The notes under the pieces were generated by a model. The model saw nothing but the letters and a program-made list of their open reading frames with translations, was not told the DNA's origin and did not search any database. 64,000 bases of DNA from the NCBI RefSeq assembly GCF_009727955.1, contig NZ_WOBR01000004.1, forward strand, positions 621,724 through 685,723. The letters run 5' to 3'. Of the stretch, positions 19,901-29,134 are shown piece after piece. How positions within the stretch are numbered: position 1 is the first letter of the stretch; the number at the start of each line of letters is the position of its first letter. The translations under genes were made by a program, and so were the position numbers. This DNA comes from Aliivibrio fischeri (GTDB taxonomy: Bacteria; Pseudomonadota; Gammaproteobacteria; Enterobacterales; Vibrionaceae).

Positions 19901-21778
19901 TTGACGAAGATCCACCTCAGCAGATCCATTATGAATCATCGAGAAATCTAAGATCCAATCAACCGATCCATCACTCTTTTTCACCGCATATGGTGACTCT
20001 CCAATAACTCGTAACCCTAGGTTTTCAAGCATTGGCATCACATCAGATAAGTGAATTGGCTCATCACGATGGAACAATTTTAATTTAACGTTAGCTGAAC
20101 CTTTCTTCTCTTCTTGTGGACGATAGAAAAGCATACCTAATTTGTTATCATCGTTTAGCAGTTCTAATCGTTCAATATCAGCAACCGCTGAACCTGGTAA
20201 TGTCGCTTCTTTATACGAGCGAGGAAAAGCACGTTGATACTGTTTAGCTATTGCCGTTCCTTTGCTCTCACCTAAATTAGCAACAATCACATCACAAAGA
20301 CGATCATCCCAAGTTGAAGCGGCTTCCATTAGATTATTTTCAATGTCTTTCACATTAATATCGCCATTATTATTATCGACACGAACGATGTAATGCGTTC
20401 TTGCTAACGCACTTTCAGAGAAGAAAGTCGTAAATTCAACTTCTTGTTTTGAGCCAAAATAATTTTGTAATATGCGCTGAGTTTGCCGGCGTAACTCTGT
20501 GTTATAACGCTCTTTAGTGACATACACCATGCATGAAAAAAAGCGTCCAAATGGATCACGACGGACAAATAATCGTAATAAATCACGATCTTGCATTTTT
20601 ACCACACCCACGCCAACTTCAAGCATCTCTTCTTCATTAGCTTGGAATAATTCATCTCGTGGGTACGTTTCTAGAATATTATGCAGAGCTTTATAAGAGT
20701 GTGAGCCCTTAATGTATTTGCTCGCATCCAAGATACGTTCAACTTTATTACTCAATAATGGAATGTTTGAAACGCTTTGGTTATATGCTGTTGACGTATA
20801 AAGACCTGTAAAGCGATGTTCGCCTATTACCTTACCTTCTTTATTTAAACGTTTGATACCGATGTAATCAGTATAAGCAGGACGGTGAATTCGTGATTTG
20901 GTGTTTGATTTGGTAAGAATAAGAAGATCTGATTTCTTTGCTGCAGCTCGTGCAGAAGATGGCATTTCGGAAAGCTTTGTCGTATGAATTCGTGACGCTA
21001 ATGAGAACAGCCCTAACCCTTCTTCTTGGGTTGGAACCAACTCATGATCACCTTCTACTGCTTGTAAATCAAAGTTCTTATAACCCATCAAAGTGAAGTT
21101 GTGATTTTTAAGCCAAGAAAGAAATGAAATGGCTTCATCTATCTCTTCTTTTACTATTGGTAAATCCGACGTTTTTAATTCTTCAATTACCTCTGTCAAT
21201 TTATCTGACATCGGTTTCCATTGATTCACGACCCGATGGATATCTTGTAGAACAATGAGCAATTCATTTTGAAGCCTTTCCATTTCAACCTTGTCATTTA
21301 AATGATCAACTTCAAAATGGAATAGAGTTTGTTGCATCTCAGCGTTACTCTCACAGACTGAAATGATCTCACCGCTTTCGTTACGGCCAAAACAATGTGG
21401 TCCATGAAGCATAAAATGGCTCGTCATATCTAAACGAGCTAAAGCCATTTTTACGGAATCAACTAAAAATGGGCTATCTGGTGTGACGATCTCAACTACG
21501 GTATGTGTTGACTGCCACCCATCTTGACTGAGTTTAGGATTAAAAACACGAACCGAAATATCCGATATCTTAACATCAGATAAGTGGTTCCAAAGACTGA
21601 GTGTTGCACCATACATATCTGACTCATTGCGTTGCAGTAAATCGTCATCATCAATGTTGGCAAATAAACGCTGAGCAAGTTGCGTTATTAGGGATTGTTG
21701 AGGCATTTCAAGCTTTTCAGCAATAAGAGCGTACACTTTCTCAAGTAGTACAGGAACAATAGGATCACGCGTCGTCAT
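16940..21778 (-). CDS. gdhB: Large NAD-dependent glutamate dehydrogenase (GDH-180)
   Basis: A 1612-residue catabolic glutamate dehydrogenase that deaminates glutamate to 2-oxoglutarate with NAD. The roughly 180 kDa class has N-terminal ACT-like regulatory regions. Its catalytic domain is in the middle: RGGKVARGGLRWSDR near residue 855, then VPVGAKGGFV, and an NAD-binding segment with GVGDMAGDVFGNGM. I chose the ATG at 21778 (MTTRDPIVPVLL), which has an ACGGAGC ribosome binding site; the upstream 23 codons are probably untranslated. A perfect palindrome lies about 70 bases upstream and may be its operator. Confidence 0.95.
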   Translation of the reverse strand: MTTRDPIVPVLLEKVYALIAEKLEMPQQSLITQLAQRLFANIDDDDLLQRNESDMYGATLSLWNHLSDVKISDISVRVFNPKLSQDGWQSTHTVVEIVTPDSPFLVDSVKMALARLDMTSHFMLHGPHCFGRNESGEIISVCESNAEMQQTLFHFEVDHLNDKVEMERLQNELLIVLQDIHRVVNQWKPMSDKLTEVIEELKTSDLPIVKEEIDEAISFLSWLKNHNFTLMGYKNFDLQAVEGDHELVPTQEEGLGLFSLASRIHTTKLSEMPSSARAAAKKSDLLILTKSNTKSRIHRPAYTDYIGIKRLNKEGKVIGEHRFTGLYTSTAYNQSVSNIPLLSNKVERILDASKYIKGSHSYKALHNILETYPRDELFQANEEEMLEVGVGVVKMQDRDLLRLFVRRDPFGRFFSCMVYVTKERYNTELRRQTQRILQNYFGSKQEVEFTTFFSESALARTHYIVRVDNNNGDINVKDIENNLMEAASTWDDRLCDVIVANLGESKGTAIAKQYQRAFPRSYKEATLPGSAVADIERLELLNDDNKLGMLFYRPQEEKKGSANVKLKLFHRDEPIHLSDVMPMLENLGLRVIGESPYAVKKSDGSVDWILDFSMIHNGSAEVDLRQARDRFQEAFAQIWNGQLESDGFNRLVLGAGLSGREVTILRAYARYMRQVGFPFSQQYIEDTLSTHTDLAVSVVKLFELRFDPKSNWSDKKEQKQLDAIYSSLDKVESLDDDRIIRRYVEMIVATLRTNYYQTAEDGQAKPWLSLKMQPSNIPEIPAPVPAYEIFVYAPDIEGVHLRGGKVARGGLRWSDRQEDFRTEVLGLVKAQQVKNTVIVPVGAKGGFVCKKQHNFTTREDIFAEGQRCYKQFIRALLDVSDNIIEGEVVPPSNVVRHDDDDPYLVVAADKGTATFSDLANSVSEEYNFWLGDAFASGGSNGYDHKAMGITAKGAWESVKRHFREMGIDCQTTDFTAIGVGDMAGDVFGNGMLLSKHIRLQAAFNHLHIFIDPNPNSELTWPERKRLFELQGSSWEDYDKSLISQGGGIFSRRAKSIELSPEIQKMLGTRKQSLAPNDLIQMILKMEVDLLWNGGIGTYVKSSKETSVDVGDRANDALRINGSELNAKVVGEGGNLGMTQLGRIEYALKGGRVNTDFVDNVGGVDCSDNEVNIKILLNGLVANGDLTYKQRNVLLEKMEDEVGEIVLDDAYCQSESISVTEQQGTSLVKEQIRFIHHLEKQGKLDRALEFIPDDETLIEREKMGQALTRPELSVLVAYGKMVLKDQLACDEIANNPYHADLLTTYFPTELQRNYKAAMDNHPLRSEIIATCLANQMVNEMGCNFITRLQEETGYAVTDIANAYAATRAIFEFGDLFKQIRDLDNTATTEAQYEAFFAMRRTIRRVTRWLLRNGSQNMSIQTLIEKYKSAVDDIKVNLDGYLVNDEVVEHIEQANHYFELGVPCELGNVLARLSSLYSAMDISEVAEAAGQPVSVASRLYYVLGDKLSLHWFLKQINNQGVDNHWQALARASFREDLDWQQRQLTTLVLAEYKDDTSIENAIEEWCLNNTASVERWESILNEFKVGSVHEFAKFSVALRELTLLNLSCSSAVIR
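17712..17724 (+). other. matS-like site inside gdhB
   Basis: GTGACAGCGTAAC, identical to the copy inside ycbZ. Confidence 0.45.
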
Positions 21779-21846
21779 AAAGCGAATGCTCCGTTTTTTA
21801 TGATTAGTATTATTTATATAGTGTAGCAGTTGAAACTGCCCACGCA

Positions 21847-21861
21847 CCTTACATTGTAAGG
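21847..21861. promoter_or_regulatory. Palindrome upstream of gdhB
   Basis: CCTTACATTGTAAGG is a perfect 7+1+7 inverted repeat located 69 bases before the gdhB start, the right distance for an operator over the promoter. The regulator is not known to me. The T-run required for a terminator of the DUF2835 gene is absent. Confidence 0.4.
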
Positions 21862-21936
21862 ATTATATGGCAGAAACGTTATGACTTTTTTGCGTGCTAG
21901 AAGCTTAATCGTTAGATTTGTGATTAAGGTAGCGGT

Positions 21937-22161
21937 TTATCCTACTTGCTCTAGATTTAGAAAACGATTATTTTGGTCTGTTGTCAATCTGAAGCGTCCT
22001 TTCACTCCTAGTTGAGTCAGAAACGAACGAAAACGTGACGCGGGCAATTGCAATTTTAACCCTTGCTCTGTTACGACTAACACCGTGCTTGCTGCACCAG
22101 AATAATGACTTAAAAACGCCTGATAAGTAACATTCATTCTGAAGTAATAAAATTTGTTCAT
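21937..22161 (-). CDS. DUF2835 family small protein
   Basis: A 74-residue soluble protein. The start MNKFYYFRMNVTYQAFLSHY, the central QLPASRFRSF and the end GRFRLTTDQNNRFLNLE fit the DUF2835 family seen widely in gammaproteobacteria, of unknown function. A ribosome binding site (AGAGAAC) precedes the ATG. A longer overlapping frame in this stretch is discounted. It lies between pepN and gdhB, both on the same strand. Confidence 0.8.
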   Translation of the reverse strand: MNKFYYFRMNVTYQAFLSHYSGAASTVLVVTEQGLKLQLPASRFRSFLTQLGVKGRFRLTTDQNNRFLNLEQVG

Positions 22162-22220
22162 TGTTCTCTATTACATATTGGATATATGACTGATTTATTT
22201 TTCTATTTTGGATCTTAAAT

Positions 22221-22252
22221 AAAAAAATGGCCAGTAAAATACTGACCATTTT
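22221..22252 (-). terminator. pepN terminator
   Basis: AAAATGG-CAGTA / TACTG-CCATTTT hairpin directly after the pepN stop. On the minus strand it ends in TTTTTTT. Confidence 0.8.
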
Positions 22253-22272
22253 CATGAATTAAGATCGAATAA

Positions 22273-24882
22273 TTAAGCTAATGCTTTCGTTACCTTCTCA
22301 TAAAGATCTTTGGCTAGGTTATCAAGATCCGCCAAGCGTTGTAGTTGAGCCTTGATAAGCGATTGACGATCACTATCGTATTTCTTAAATTTCAATAATG
22401 GATCAACCAAACGTGAAGCAACTTGTGGGTTACTCTCATTCATTTCAATAAGAATATCCCCTAAGAATGCGTACCCTTCGCCAGTTTTACTATGGAAGTT
22501 AACCGCATTACCACCAGCAAATGAACCAATTAAGCTACGTGTTCGGTTTGGATTTTTCAAACTAAACGCTTTGTGGTTCATTGTTTCTTTGATGATTGAT
22601 AACGCTTCTGAACTTGGGTTTGATCCTTGAAGAATAAACCACTTATCCATAACTAATCCGTCATGTGACCATTTCGCACTAAAATCATCCATTAATGTTT
22701 GACGAATTGAAAGCTCAGCGGCATTCGCGGCCCCCATTGCAGCCATAGTATCTGTCATGTTGTCTGCATCTTGATACTGTGCCTCAACTAACGCTTCACC
22801 AATTTCTGTTTTTGCAAGATAACTTAATGAACAGTTTCGTAAAGCTCGTTTGCCAATTGCATCATGTTCTACAGAGTAACTACCCTGTTTTAAACTATGA
22901 TACGTAGCAGAAAATTCATCTTTCAATTCTGTCGCTAATGTTTGTTTGATAAATCCAAGTGCTTTATCAATCGCATCGACATCGACTGTATCAAACCAAC
23001 CGGTGATTTCATTATGGTTTGGTAATACAAACATTTCCGCAATAAAAGCATGTTCTAATTCAGCATTGAGTAATACACCACGGAACGCATCAACGACAGC
23101 TTGAGGAAGAACAAGTTCTTTGTCATCTTGAATATTAGCGATGTTCTTACGAATATAGTTAGCTAATAACATTTGGCCTGCATCCCAACGAGCAAAGTCG
23201 TTTTGTGCGTGAACCATTAAGAAAATCAACTCTTCATCTGAATAAGCGTAATTTAATTTAACAGGAGCTGAAAACTCACGAAGTAAAGAAACAACTGGTT
23301 TTTCAGAAACTTGCTCAAAAATAAAAGTTTGTTCTTCTTCAGTTACATTCAATACATTGCTGATTTTTTCATTGTTACAGCGTAACTGAATAACTGAACC
23401 ATCCTGTGCATATAGCTCAATATCAAAAGGAATATGAAGTGGTAATTTATCCGTTTGATCTTCTGTTGCTGGAGTATGTTGTTTTACCGTTAAAGCGTAT
23501 TCATTTTTAACATCATTATAAGAAGAACTCACCGTCAGTACCGGTGTACCTGACTGACTATACCAACGACGGAATTGAGTCAGATCGATGCCCGATGCAT
23601 TTTCCATTGCCAATACAAAATCTTCACAGGTTGCAGCGGTACCATCATGACGTTCAAAATAAAGTTTCATTCCTTTTTGGAAATTCGCTTCACCTAATAA
23701 GGTATGCATCATACGGATCACTTCACTGCCCTTTTCGTATACCGTTAAAGTATAGAAGTTATTCATCTCTATCACTTTTTCGGGACGAATTGGGTGAGCC
23801 ATTGGACTCGCATCTTCAGCAAATTGTGGTCCACGCATAATACAAACATTACTAATTCGATTTACTGAACGAGAACCAAGATCAGATGAGAACTCTTGAT
23901 CACGGAAAACCGTTAAACCTTCTTTTAAACTTAATTGGAACCAGTCACGGCAAGTCACTCGGTTACCAGTCCAGTTATGAAAATATTCGTGACCGATTAC
24001 CGCTTCAATACCTAAATAGTCAGTATCTGTTGCTGTTTCTTGTTTAGCCAAAACAAATTTAGAGTTAAATACGTTTAAGCCTTTGTTTTCCATCGCACCC
24101 ATGTTGAAGAAATCAACGGCAACAATCATGTAAATATCAAGGTCATACTCCAAATCGAAACGCTCTTCATCCCACTTCATTGAATTAATCAAAGAAGCCA
24201 TTGCATGAGGCGTTCTATCTAGATTACCTTGATCAACATAAATCTCTAGCGCAACATCACGGCCAGATTTAGTTTTATAAGTATCTGTTAATACATCAAA
24301 ATTACCCGCAACTAAAGCAAAAAGATAAGCCGGTTTTGGGAATGGGTCTTGCCAGTGAACAAAGTGTTTTCCACCGTCAAGATCACCTTGGCTGATGCGA
24401 TTGCCGTTACTTAATAAATGTGGATATGCGTCTTTATCAGCAATCACTTTTGTGGTGAAACGAGCAAGAACATCAGGACGATCCAAATAATAGGTAATTC
24501 GGCGGAAACCTTCTGCTTCACATTGAGTACAGAATCCATCACCTGATTTGTACAAACCTTCTAATGCGGTATTTTCTTGAGGATTAATTTCAGTAATGAT
24601 AGCTAATGTAAAATCACCGCTAACATTATGAATAGTTAGTTGAGTGTCTGTTTGAGTAAAGTCACTGTACTCAACATCATCAATTTTTAAAGACACCAAC
24701 TTCATCCCTTCACCTTCACCTTCAAGAAGAAGATCCGTAGATTGTTTTAATTGTTGTACTTTTGAAGTGGCCGAAACTAATGTGTTGGTATCGTCGAGAT
24801 CAAAGACTAAATCGATATCTGAAATTGTGAATTCTGGAGATTGATAATCACTGCGAAATTTAGCCTGAGGTTGTTGGCTCAT
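22273..24882 (-). CDS. pepN: Aminopeptidase N
   Basis: An 869-residue cytoplasmic M1 zinc aminopeptidase, almost the length of E. coli PepN (870). The exopeptidase motif GAMEN is at residues 262-266. The zinc ligands are His298, His302 (HEYFH) and Glu321, one off the E. coli numbering. It finishes degradation of peptides released by the ATP-dependent proteases. It is a single gene closed by its own terminator. Confidence 0.97.
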   Translation of the reverse strand: MSQQPQAKFRSDYQSPEFTISDIDLVFDLDDTNTLVSATSKVQQLKQSTDLLLEGEGEGMKLVSLKIDDVEYSDFTQTDTQLTIHNVSGDFTLAIITEINPQENTALEGLYKSGDGFCTQCEAEGFRRITYYLDRPDVLARFTTKVIADKDAYPHLLSNGNRISQGDLDGGKHFVHWQDPFPKPAYLFALVAGNFDVLTDTYKTKSGRDVALEIYVDQGNLDRTPHAMASLINSMKWDEERFDLEYDLDIYMIVAVDFFNMGAMENKGLNVFNSKFVLAKQETATDTDYLGIEAVIGHEYFHNWTGNRVTCRDWFQLSLKEGLTVFRDQEFSSDLGSRSVNRISNVCIMRGPQFAEDASPMAHPIRPEKVIEMNNFYTLTVYEKGSEVIRMMHTLLGEANFQKGMKLYFERHDGTAATCEDFVLAMENASGIDLTQFRRWYSQSGTPVLTVSSSYNDVKNEYALTVKQHTPATEDQTDKLPLHIPFDIELYAQDGSVIQLRCNNEKISNVLNVTEEEQTFIFEQVSEKPVVSLLREFSAPVKLNYAYSDEELIFLMVHAQNDFARWDAGQMLLANYIRKNIANIQDDKELVLPQAVVDAFRGVLLNAELEHAFIAEMFVLPNHNEITGWFDTVDVDAIDKALGFIKQTLATELKDEFSATYHSLKQGSYSVEHDAIGKRALRNCSLSYLAKTEIGEALVEAQYQDADNMTDTMAAMGAANAAELSIRQTLMDDFSAKWSHDGLVMDKWFILQGSNPSSEALSIIKETMNHKAFSLKNPNRTRSLIGSFAGGNAVNFHSKTGEGYAFLGDILIEMNESNPQVASRLVDPLLKFKKYDSDRQSLIKAQLQRLADLDNLAKDLYEKVTKALA

Positions 24883-25019
24883 AATATATCCTTATGATTT
24901 CTATCACTGAAAACAAAGCTAGTGATAATAGCTATTTAACTCCTACATTCTCGCATAAGATCCAACAAATTTGTTATTAAAAAATATTCTAGTCTCATAT
25001 TTCTATACTTGGAGTAACA

Positions 25020-25685
25020 TTAATCCCGAACTAACAGTGCATACATCCCAAATTGCTCATTTTTTAACTCAAGTGCATTTTCATTAATTTCAAATGTCGA
25101 TTCCTGCTCTCCTTCATCATATAAAAGAACCAAGTCATCATCTTCAAAATAATAATAACCAATTTTTTGATTTCGTTTACCTGTACTCGAAATCACTTCT
25201 AGTGAAAAAATAAAATCTGAGCCTAAAAACAGATTCAAATTTTGAACATCACTTACCATAATATCTTCACCAGAAACGAGTTGTGAGCGCCAGGCTCCAG
25301 TGTAGGTTTCAGGGACAACTTTAAAGAATTCAACACCATTTAAATACAGTCGGTTATGACTAACTTGGTAATGGTAAACATGAGATTCATCTTCACCGCC
25401 TTTAAACAAAATTCGCTCTGGTGATAACTGAAACTCTCCAGACCACGAATCTGCAGTGTTCTTTTCTACTTTTATCATTTCAATCGTAAATTGATGATCA
25501 GAATTGAGTCGAATATGAAGAACATCAAAATCATTTTCAATATGTGGTGGTTTAAAGAAATACCAATCACCTAATAAAAATGGATTTTCAAAATACGTTA
25601 GCGATTTATTTTCTAACTCTACCGTTGCGTTAGATACAAAGGGACTAATAAAGAAAAGTAATATAGACAAAATAATCGGCTTCAT
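25020..25685 (-). CDS. Secreted protein of unknown function
   Basis: A 221-residue protein that I do not recognise. The ATG at 25685 has a TTGGAG ribosome binding site and gives a signal peptide (MKPIILSILLFFISPFVSNA, cleaved after residue 20). An earlier start would place 26 residues before it. The mature part is rich in Phe, Tyr, Glu and Asp, seems mostly beta-strand and has no cysteine, so it is probably a small periplasmic beta-sandwich protein. It follows the prc terminator at 80 bases and is likely its own unit. Confidence 0.7.
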   Translation of the reverse strand: MKPIILSILLFFISPFVSNATVELENKSLTYFENPFLLGDWYFFKPPHIENDFDVLHIRLNSDHQFTIEMIKVEKNTADSWSGEFQLSPERILFKGGEDESHVYHYQVSHNRLYLNGVEFFKVVPETYTGAWRSQLVSGEDIMVSDVQNLNLFLGSDFIFSLEVISSTGKRNQKIGYYYFEDDDLVLLYDEGEQESTFEINENALELKNEQFGMYALLVRD

Positions 25686-25763
25686 ATCAAGACTCCAAGT
25701 AAATAGAATGCTTACTATTTTAAGCCTAGTTGTAAATTCAATGATTTGCCGTTTTTTAGACAT

Positions 25764-25795
25764 AAAAAAACAGAAGCCATTATGACTTCTGTTTT
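25764..25795 (-). terminator. prc terminator
   Basis: AAAACAGAAG / CTTCTGTTTT perfect 10-base stem with TTTTTTT on the minus strand, 20 bases after the prc stop. Confidence 0.88.
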
Positions 25796-25814
25796 AAAAT
25801 AATTCAGATTGAGA

Positions 25815-27836
25815 TTATTTTTTCTGATTCATTAATGCTAAATCAATCGTAATTGAAACGGCTTCATCTAAATAAGCATCAGGCACTTCGTAATCTTTTG
25901 GAATATCATCAAGTGTTTTAAACTCTTCTTTTCCAAGTAATTTTTGTCTCTCATTTACACGAGTTAGACGACGAGCATCTGCATCATCACTCTCTTTTTC
26001 ACGAACTTTTTTGTTTAATGAAATCGAAGTAATGTCTTTTTCAGCTTTATAACGAGCAATGTCTTCTTGAATAAACCCAAACTCTTCGTCGGTTTTAATT
26101 CGTTCAACATGTTTTTTCGCTAATGGTTCAATTGTTTCTGCAATTTGATTTGTTTTAGCATAATCAGCAGCTTTAATGCTATCCCATGGAAGTGCGTTAT
26201 CTTCAACACTCTCACCTGTATCTTTTGGATCAATAGCTGTTGGGAAAGCAATATCAGGAACAACACCTAAATTCTGAGTACTACCACCATTAATGCGGTA
26301 GAATTTCTGAATTGTGTATTGAACATGACCAAGTGGTTTATCAAACAAGTCATAGATATGATTTAATGATCTATGCTGCTGAACCGTACCTTTACCAAAT
26401 GAGTTTTCACCCAAGATAACTGCACGACCATAATCTTGCATTGCTGCTGCAAAAATTTCGGAAGCTGATGCACTATAACGATTAACGAGAACCGTCATTG
26501 GACCAGTATATGAAATTTCACCATCAGTATCTGCATTTACATTAACTCGTCCGTAACTATCACGAACCTGAACAACAGGTCCTGCAGTAATAAACAAACC
26601 AGATAATGCTGTTGCTTCAGTTAATGCCCCACCACCATTGTTACGTAAATCAACAATAATGCCTGAGATATCTTTCTCTTTTAGCTCAGCAATCTCTTTT
26701 TTCGTATCTTCAGCAAGACCAACATAGAAACTTGGTACTTCTAGTACACCAATTTTCTTACCATCTTGCTCAATAACTTCAGATTTTACTGCTCTGTCTT
26801 CTAAACGGATCTTATCTCGAACAATTGTGACAGTGTGACTTTTTGAATCCTTACCTTCAGGCAAGATCTCAAGTTTCACTTTTGTCCCTTTTGGTCCTTT
26901 GATAAGTTGAACAACGTCATCTAAACGCCATCCAATAACATCAACAATTTTTTCACCTTCTTGGCCAACACCGATAATTCGGTCGCCTTCAGAAAGCTTC
27001 TTACTTGTTAATGCTGGTCCACCAGCAACCAGAGAACGAATAACCGTGTAGTCATCCGTTGCTTGTAATACTGCCCCAATTCCTTCTAATGATAAATTCA
27101 TTTCTGATTGGAATTGCTCTGCATTACGTGGAGATAAATAACTTGTATGAGGATCAACTTCACGAGCAAACGCATTAATGTAAAGTTGGAACGCATCTTC
27201 ATTGTGACTTTGAGTTAAACGCTTAAGCGCATTATTATAACGCTTGCCTAACATCTCTTGGATTTCAGGCCAATCTTTACCTGCCATAGACAAGTTAAGT
27301 GCATCATATTTAACACGTTTACGCCAAAGTTCATTTAACTCAGCTTCATCTTTTGGCCAAGCCGCTTCAGAGCGATCAAGTTCAATAGATTCGTCAACTG
27401 TGTAGTCAAATTCTTTATCTAATAATGACAATGCATAAACATATCGTTCAAAACGGCGTTTTAAAGATAAGTTATAAATATCAAAAGCGGCTTTGGTATC
27501 ACCAACTTTTAACTGGTCATCTAATTGAGTTGATAATGGGGCGAACGAAGCAAGGTCTGCTTGTGTAAACACGTTTCGATTATAATCAAGCATATCTAAA
27601 TATCGCTCATAAATGGCAACCGAAAAGTCATCATCTAATGAGAAATGCTTATAATGAGAACGTGTAAAACGAGAAGTAACGCGCTTACTTGCAGTGGCAT
27701 GCTGCGTTTCTGCGGCTAATACTGGTAAGTCAGTTTCGGAAAACTTGGCGTCTAATACCTTAGCTTCAAGTGCGTGTGCAGATGCTGCTAGCATAACGCC
27801 AGCAGCAATCAGCGAGACTCTAAATCGACAATTCAT
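25815..27836 (-). CDS. prc: Tail-specific periplasmic protease Prc (Tsp)
   Basis: A 673-residue periplasmic serine protease that degrades proteins with nonpolar C termini and, in E. coli, MepS and FtsI precursors with adaptor NlpI. There is a signal peptide (residues 1-22), a PDZ domain (about 240-325) and a catalytic Ser-Lys dyad. By alignment with E. coli Ser430/Lys455 the dyad is Ser457 in YSASASEIF and Lys482 in SFGKGTVQQ. The C terminus has the DUF3340 region. It lies 17 bases after the proQ stop, the usual proQ-prc operon. Confidence 0.95.
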   Translation of the reverse strand: MNCRFRVSLIAAGVMLAASAHALEAKVLDAKFSETDLPVLAAETQHATASKRVTSRFTRSHYKHFSLDDDFSVAIYERYLDMLDYNRNVFTQADLASFAPLSTQLDDQLKVGDTKAAFDIYNLSLKRRFERYVYALSLLDKEFDYTVDESIELDRSEAAWPKDEAELNELWRKRVKYDALNLSMAGKDWPEIQEMLGKRYNNALKRLTQSHNEDAFQLYINAFAREVDPHTSYLSPRNAEQFQSEMNLSLEGIGAVLQATDDYTVIRSLVAGGPALTSKKLSEGDRIIGVGQEGEKIVDVIGWRLDDVVQLIKGPKGTKVKLEILPEGKDSKSHTVTIVRDKIRLEDRAVKSEVIEQDGKKIGVLEVPSFYVGLAEDTKKEIAELKEKDISGIIVDLRNNGGGALTEATALSGLFITAGPVVQVRDSYGRVNVNADTDGEISYTGPMTVLVNRYSASASEIFAAAMQDYGRAVILGENSFGKGTVQQHRSLNHIYDLFDKPLGHVQYTIQKFYRINGGSTQNLGVVPDIAFPTAIDPKDTGESVEDNALPWDSIKAADYAKTNQIAETIEPLAKKHVERIKTDEEFGFIQEDIARYKAEKDITSISLNKKVREKESDDADARRLTRVNERQKLLGKEEFKTLDDIPKDYEVPDAYLDEAVSITIDLALMNQKK

Positions 27837-27853
27837 GCGTCGGGAGTGCTCCT

Positions 27854-28480
27854 TTATGAACGAAGATTCTCCGCTTTAACAACCATTTGTAGGCCGTTCG
27901 ATAAGCGAATTCGTACATCATCCTTGTTAATTTCAACGATTGTCGCAGGCATATTACCTTTACCCATGTTCACGCTTACGTTGTTACCAACAGTAATTTC
28001 ATCAGCGTTTAAAGCACGAGTTTCAACTGGCTGTTCAACTTTCTTCGCAGCAGGTTGAGGACGACGCTTAGGTGGAGTAGCAGCACGAGCTGTTTTCTTA
28101 GCTTTTGCTTCTTCTCTTGCTTTTTTAGCTTGCTCTTTACGACGAGTAGCAACTTTTGCTTTGCTCTCTTCTAGAGTCGCTTTAGCGTGTTCAATGTGCT
28201 CTTCTTCTAGTTCACCACAAGGGTTACCATCTAAATCAACACGAGATGCGCCCGGCTTAACACCGTGTAGGTAACGCCAAGAAGATGTGTATTGACGTAA
28301 ACCAGCACGTAGCTGAGTTTTACTTACTTTAGGATCATCGCTTAAACGTTCAGCAAGATCTTGGAAGATACCAATTTTAAGAGGTTTAGCTTCGCCTTCT
28401 AAAATAAAGCATTTCGGGAAACGCTCAGCAATGTATGCAATTACTTCTTTGCTGTTCGCTAATTTTTCAGAGTTTTCCAT
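27854..28480 (-). CDS. proQ: RNA chaperone ProQ
   Basis: A 208-residue global RNA-binding protein of the FinO/ProQ family that stabilises small RNAs and mRNA 3' ends. The FinO-like domain covers about residues 5-115 ([19 protein letters not shown], then [11 protein letters not shown]). A basic, Ala/Lys-rich linker runs about 115-160, and a Tudor-like C-terminal domain ends the protein. The prc gene follows in the same operon. Confidence 0.96.
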   Translation of the reverse strand: MENSEKLANSKEVIAYIAERFPKCFILEGEAKPLKIGIFQDLAERLSDDPKVSKTQLRAGLRQYTSSWRYLHGVKPGASRVDLDGNPCGELEEEHIEHAKATLEESKAKVATRRKEQAKKAREEAKAKKTARAATPPKRRPQPAAKKVEQPVETRALNADEITVGNNVSVNMGKGNMPATIVEINKDDVRIRLSNGLQMVVKAENLRS

Positions 28481-28585
28481 GTAGTTTCCTGATAGTACGG
28501 TTCTAGCCGTATTTAGGTTTATTTCTAGTAAAGATATTCCGCTATTATAGATACTTAAGCGTGAAAAACCACTACTGAAAGAAAA

Positions 28586-29038
28586 TTAAAGTCTCTTTTC
28601 TGCTTCTTTCATGAAATCAACCAGTCCTTTTTCGTCGATTTCGCTAAATCGATTAAATTTTGGACTATCAATATCCAACACTCCTGCAAGTTTTCCATTT
28701 TTATAAAATGGAATAACAATTTCAGAGTTACTTTCTGCATCACAAGCAATGTGACCAGCAAATTGATGAACATCGTCAATACGTTGAACAGTTTCTGTAG
28801 CAAAAGCAGTGCCGCACACTCCCTTCCCTACGCTAATTCGAATACAAGCGGGTTTACCTTGGAATGGACCTAAAACTAATTCATTTTCTTTAAATAGATA
28901 AAAACCGACCCAGTTAATATCATCCAGTTCCATATTCAATAGCGCACTGATATTTGCCAAATTTGCAATATAGTCAGTTTCGCCTTCAATCAAACCCAGA
29001 GCTTGCTGTGTTAATCGCGCGTAATGTTTTAATTCCAT
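28586..29038 (-). CDS. msrC: Free methionine-(R)-sulfoxide reductase
   Basis: A 150-residue GAF-fold enzyme that reduces free methionine-R-sulfoxide. The three cysteines Cys65, Cys75 and Cys99 keep the spacing of E. coli fRMsr (84, 94, 118). In E. coli the gene yebR/msrC sits directly before yebS; here it is convergent with proQ and divergent from an inserted ABC transporter gene. The ATG is preceded by AAAAAGATGG, a modest ribosome binding site. Confidence 0.93.
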   Translation of the reverse strand: MELKHYARLTQQALGLIEGETDYIANLANISALLNMELDDINWVGFYLFKENELVLGPFQGKPACIRISVGKGVCGTAFATETVQRIDDVHQFAGHIACDAESNSEIVIPFYKNGKLAGVLDIDSPKFNRFSEIDEKGLVDFMKEAEKRL

Positions 29039-29113
29039 CTTTTTATTTATCCTGTATTTGTACCAATCACTTGCGACTCTATTTATACTGAGTACAATGC
29101 CTTTGAAAAGATA

Positions 29114-29132
29114 ATAATAGGAATCATTATCA
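29114..29132 (+). promoter_or_regulatory. Fur-box-like site
   Basis: AATAATAGGAATCATTATC matches 15 of 19 positions of the Fur consensus GATAATGATAATCATTATC, with a perfect right half. It lies just before the ABC transporter start codon and covers its ribosome binding site, a good place for iron-dependent repression. Confidence 0.5.
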
Positions 29133-29134
29133 CT

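Noticed and set aside
21968-22255. 95-codon frame overlapping the DUF2835 gene
   Set aside because: It runs in a different frame over a recognisable DUF2835 protein with a good start signal, and its own product shows no family pattern.
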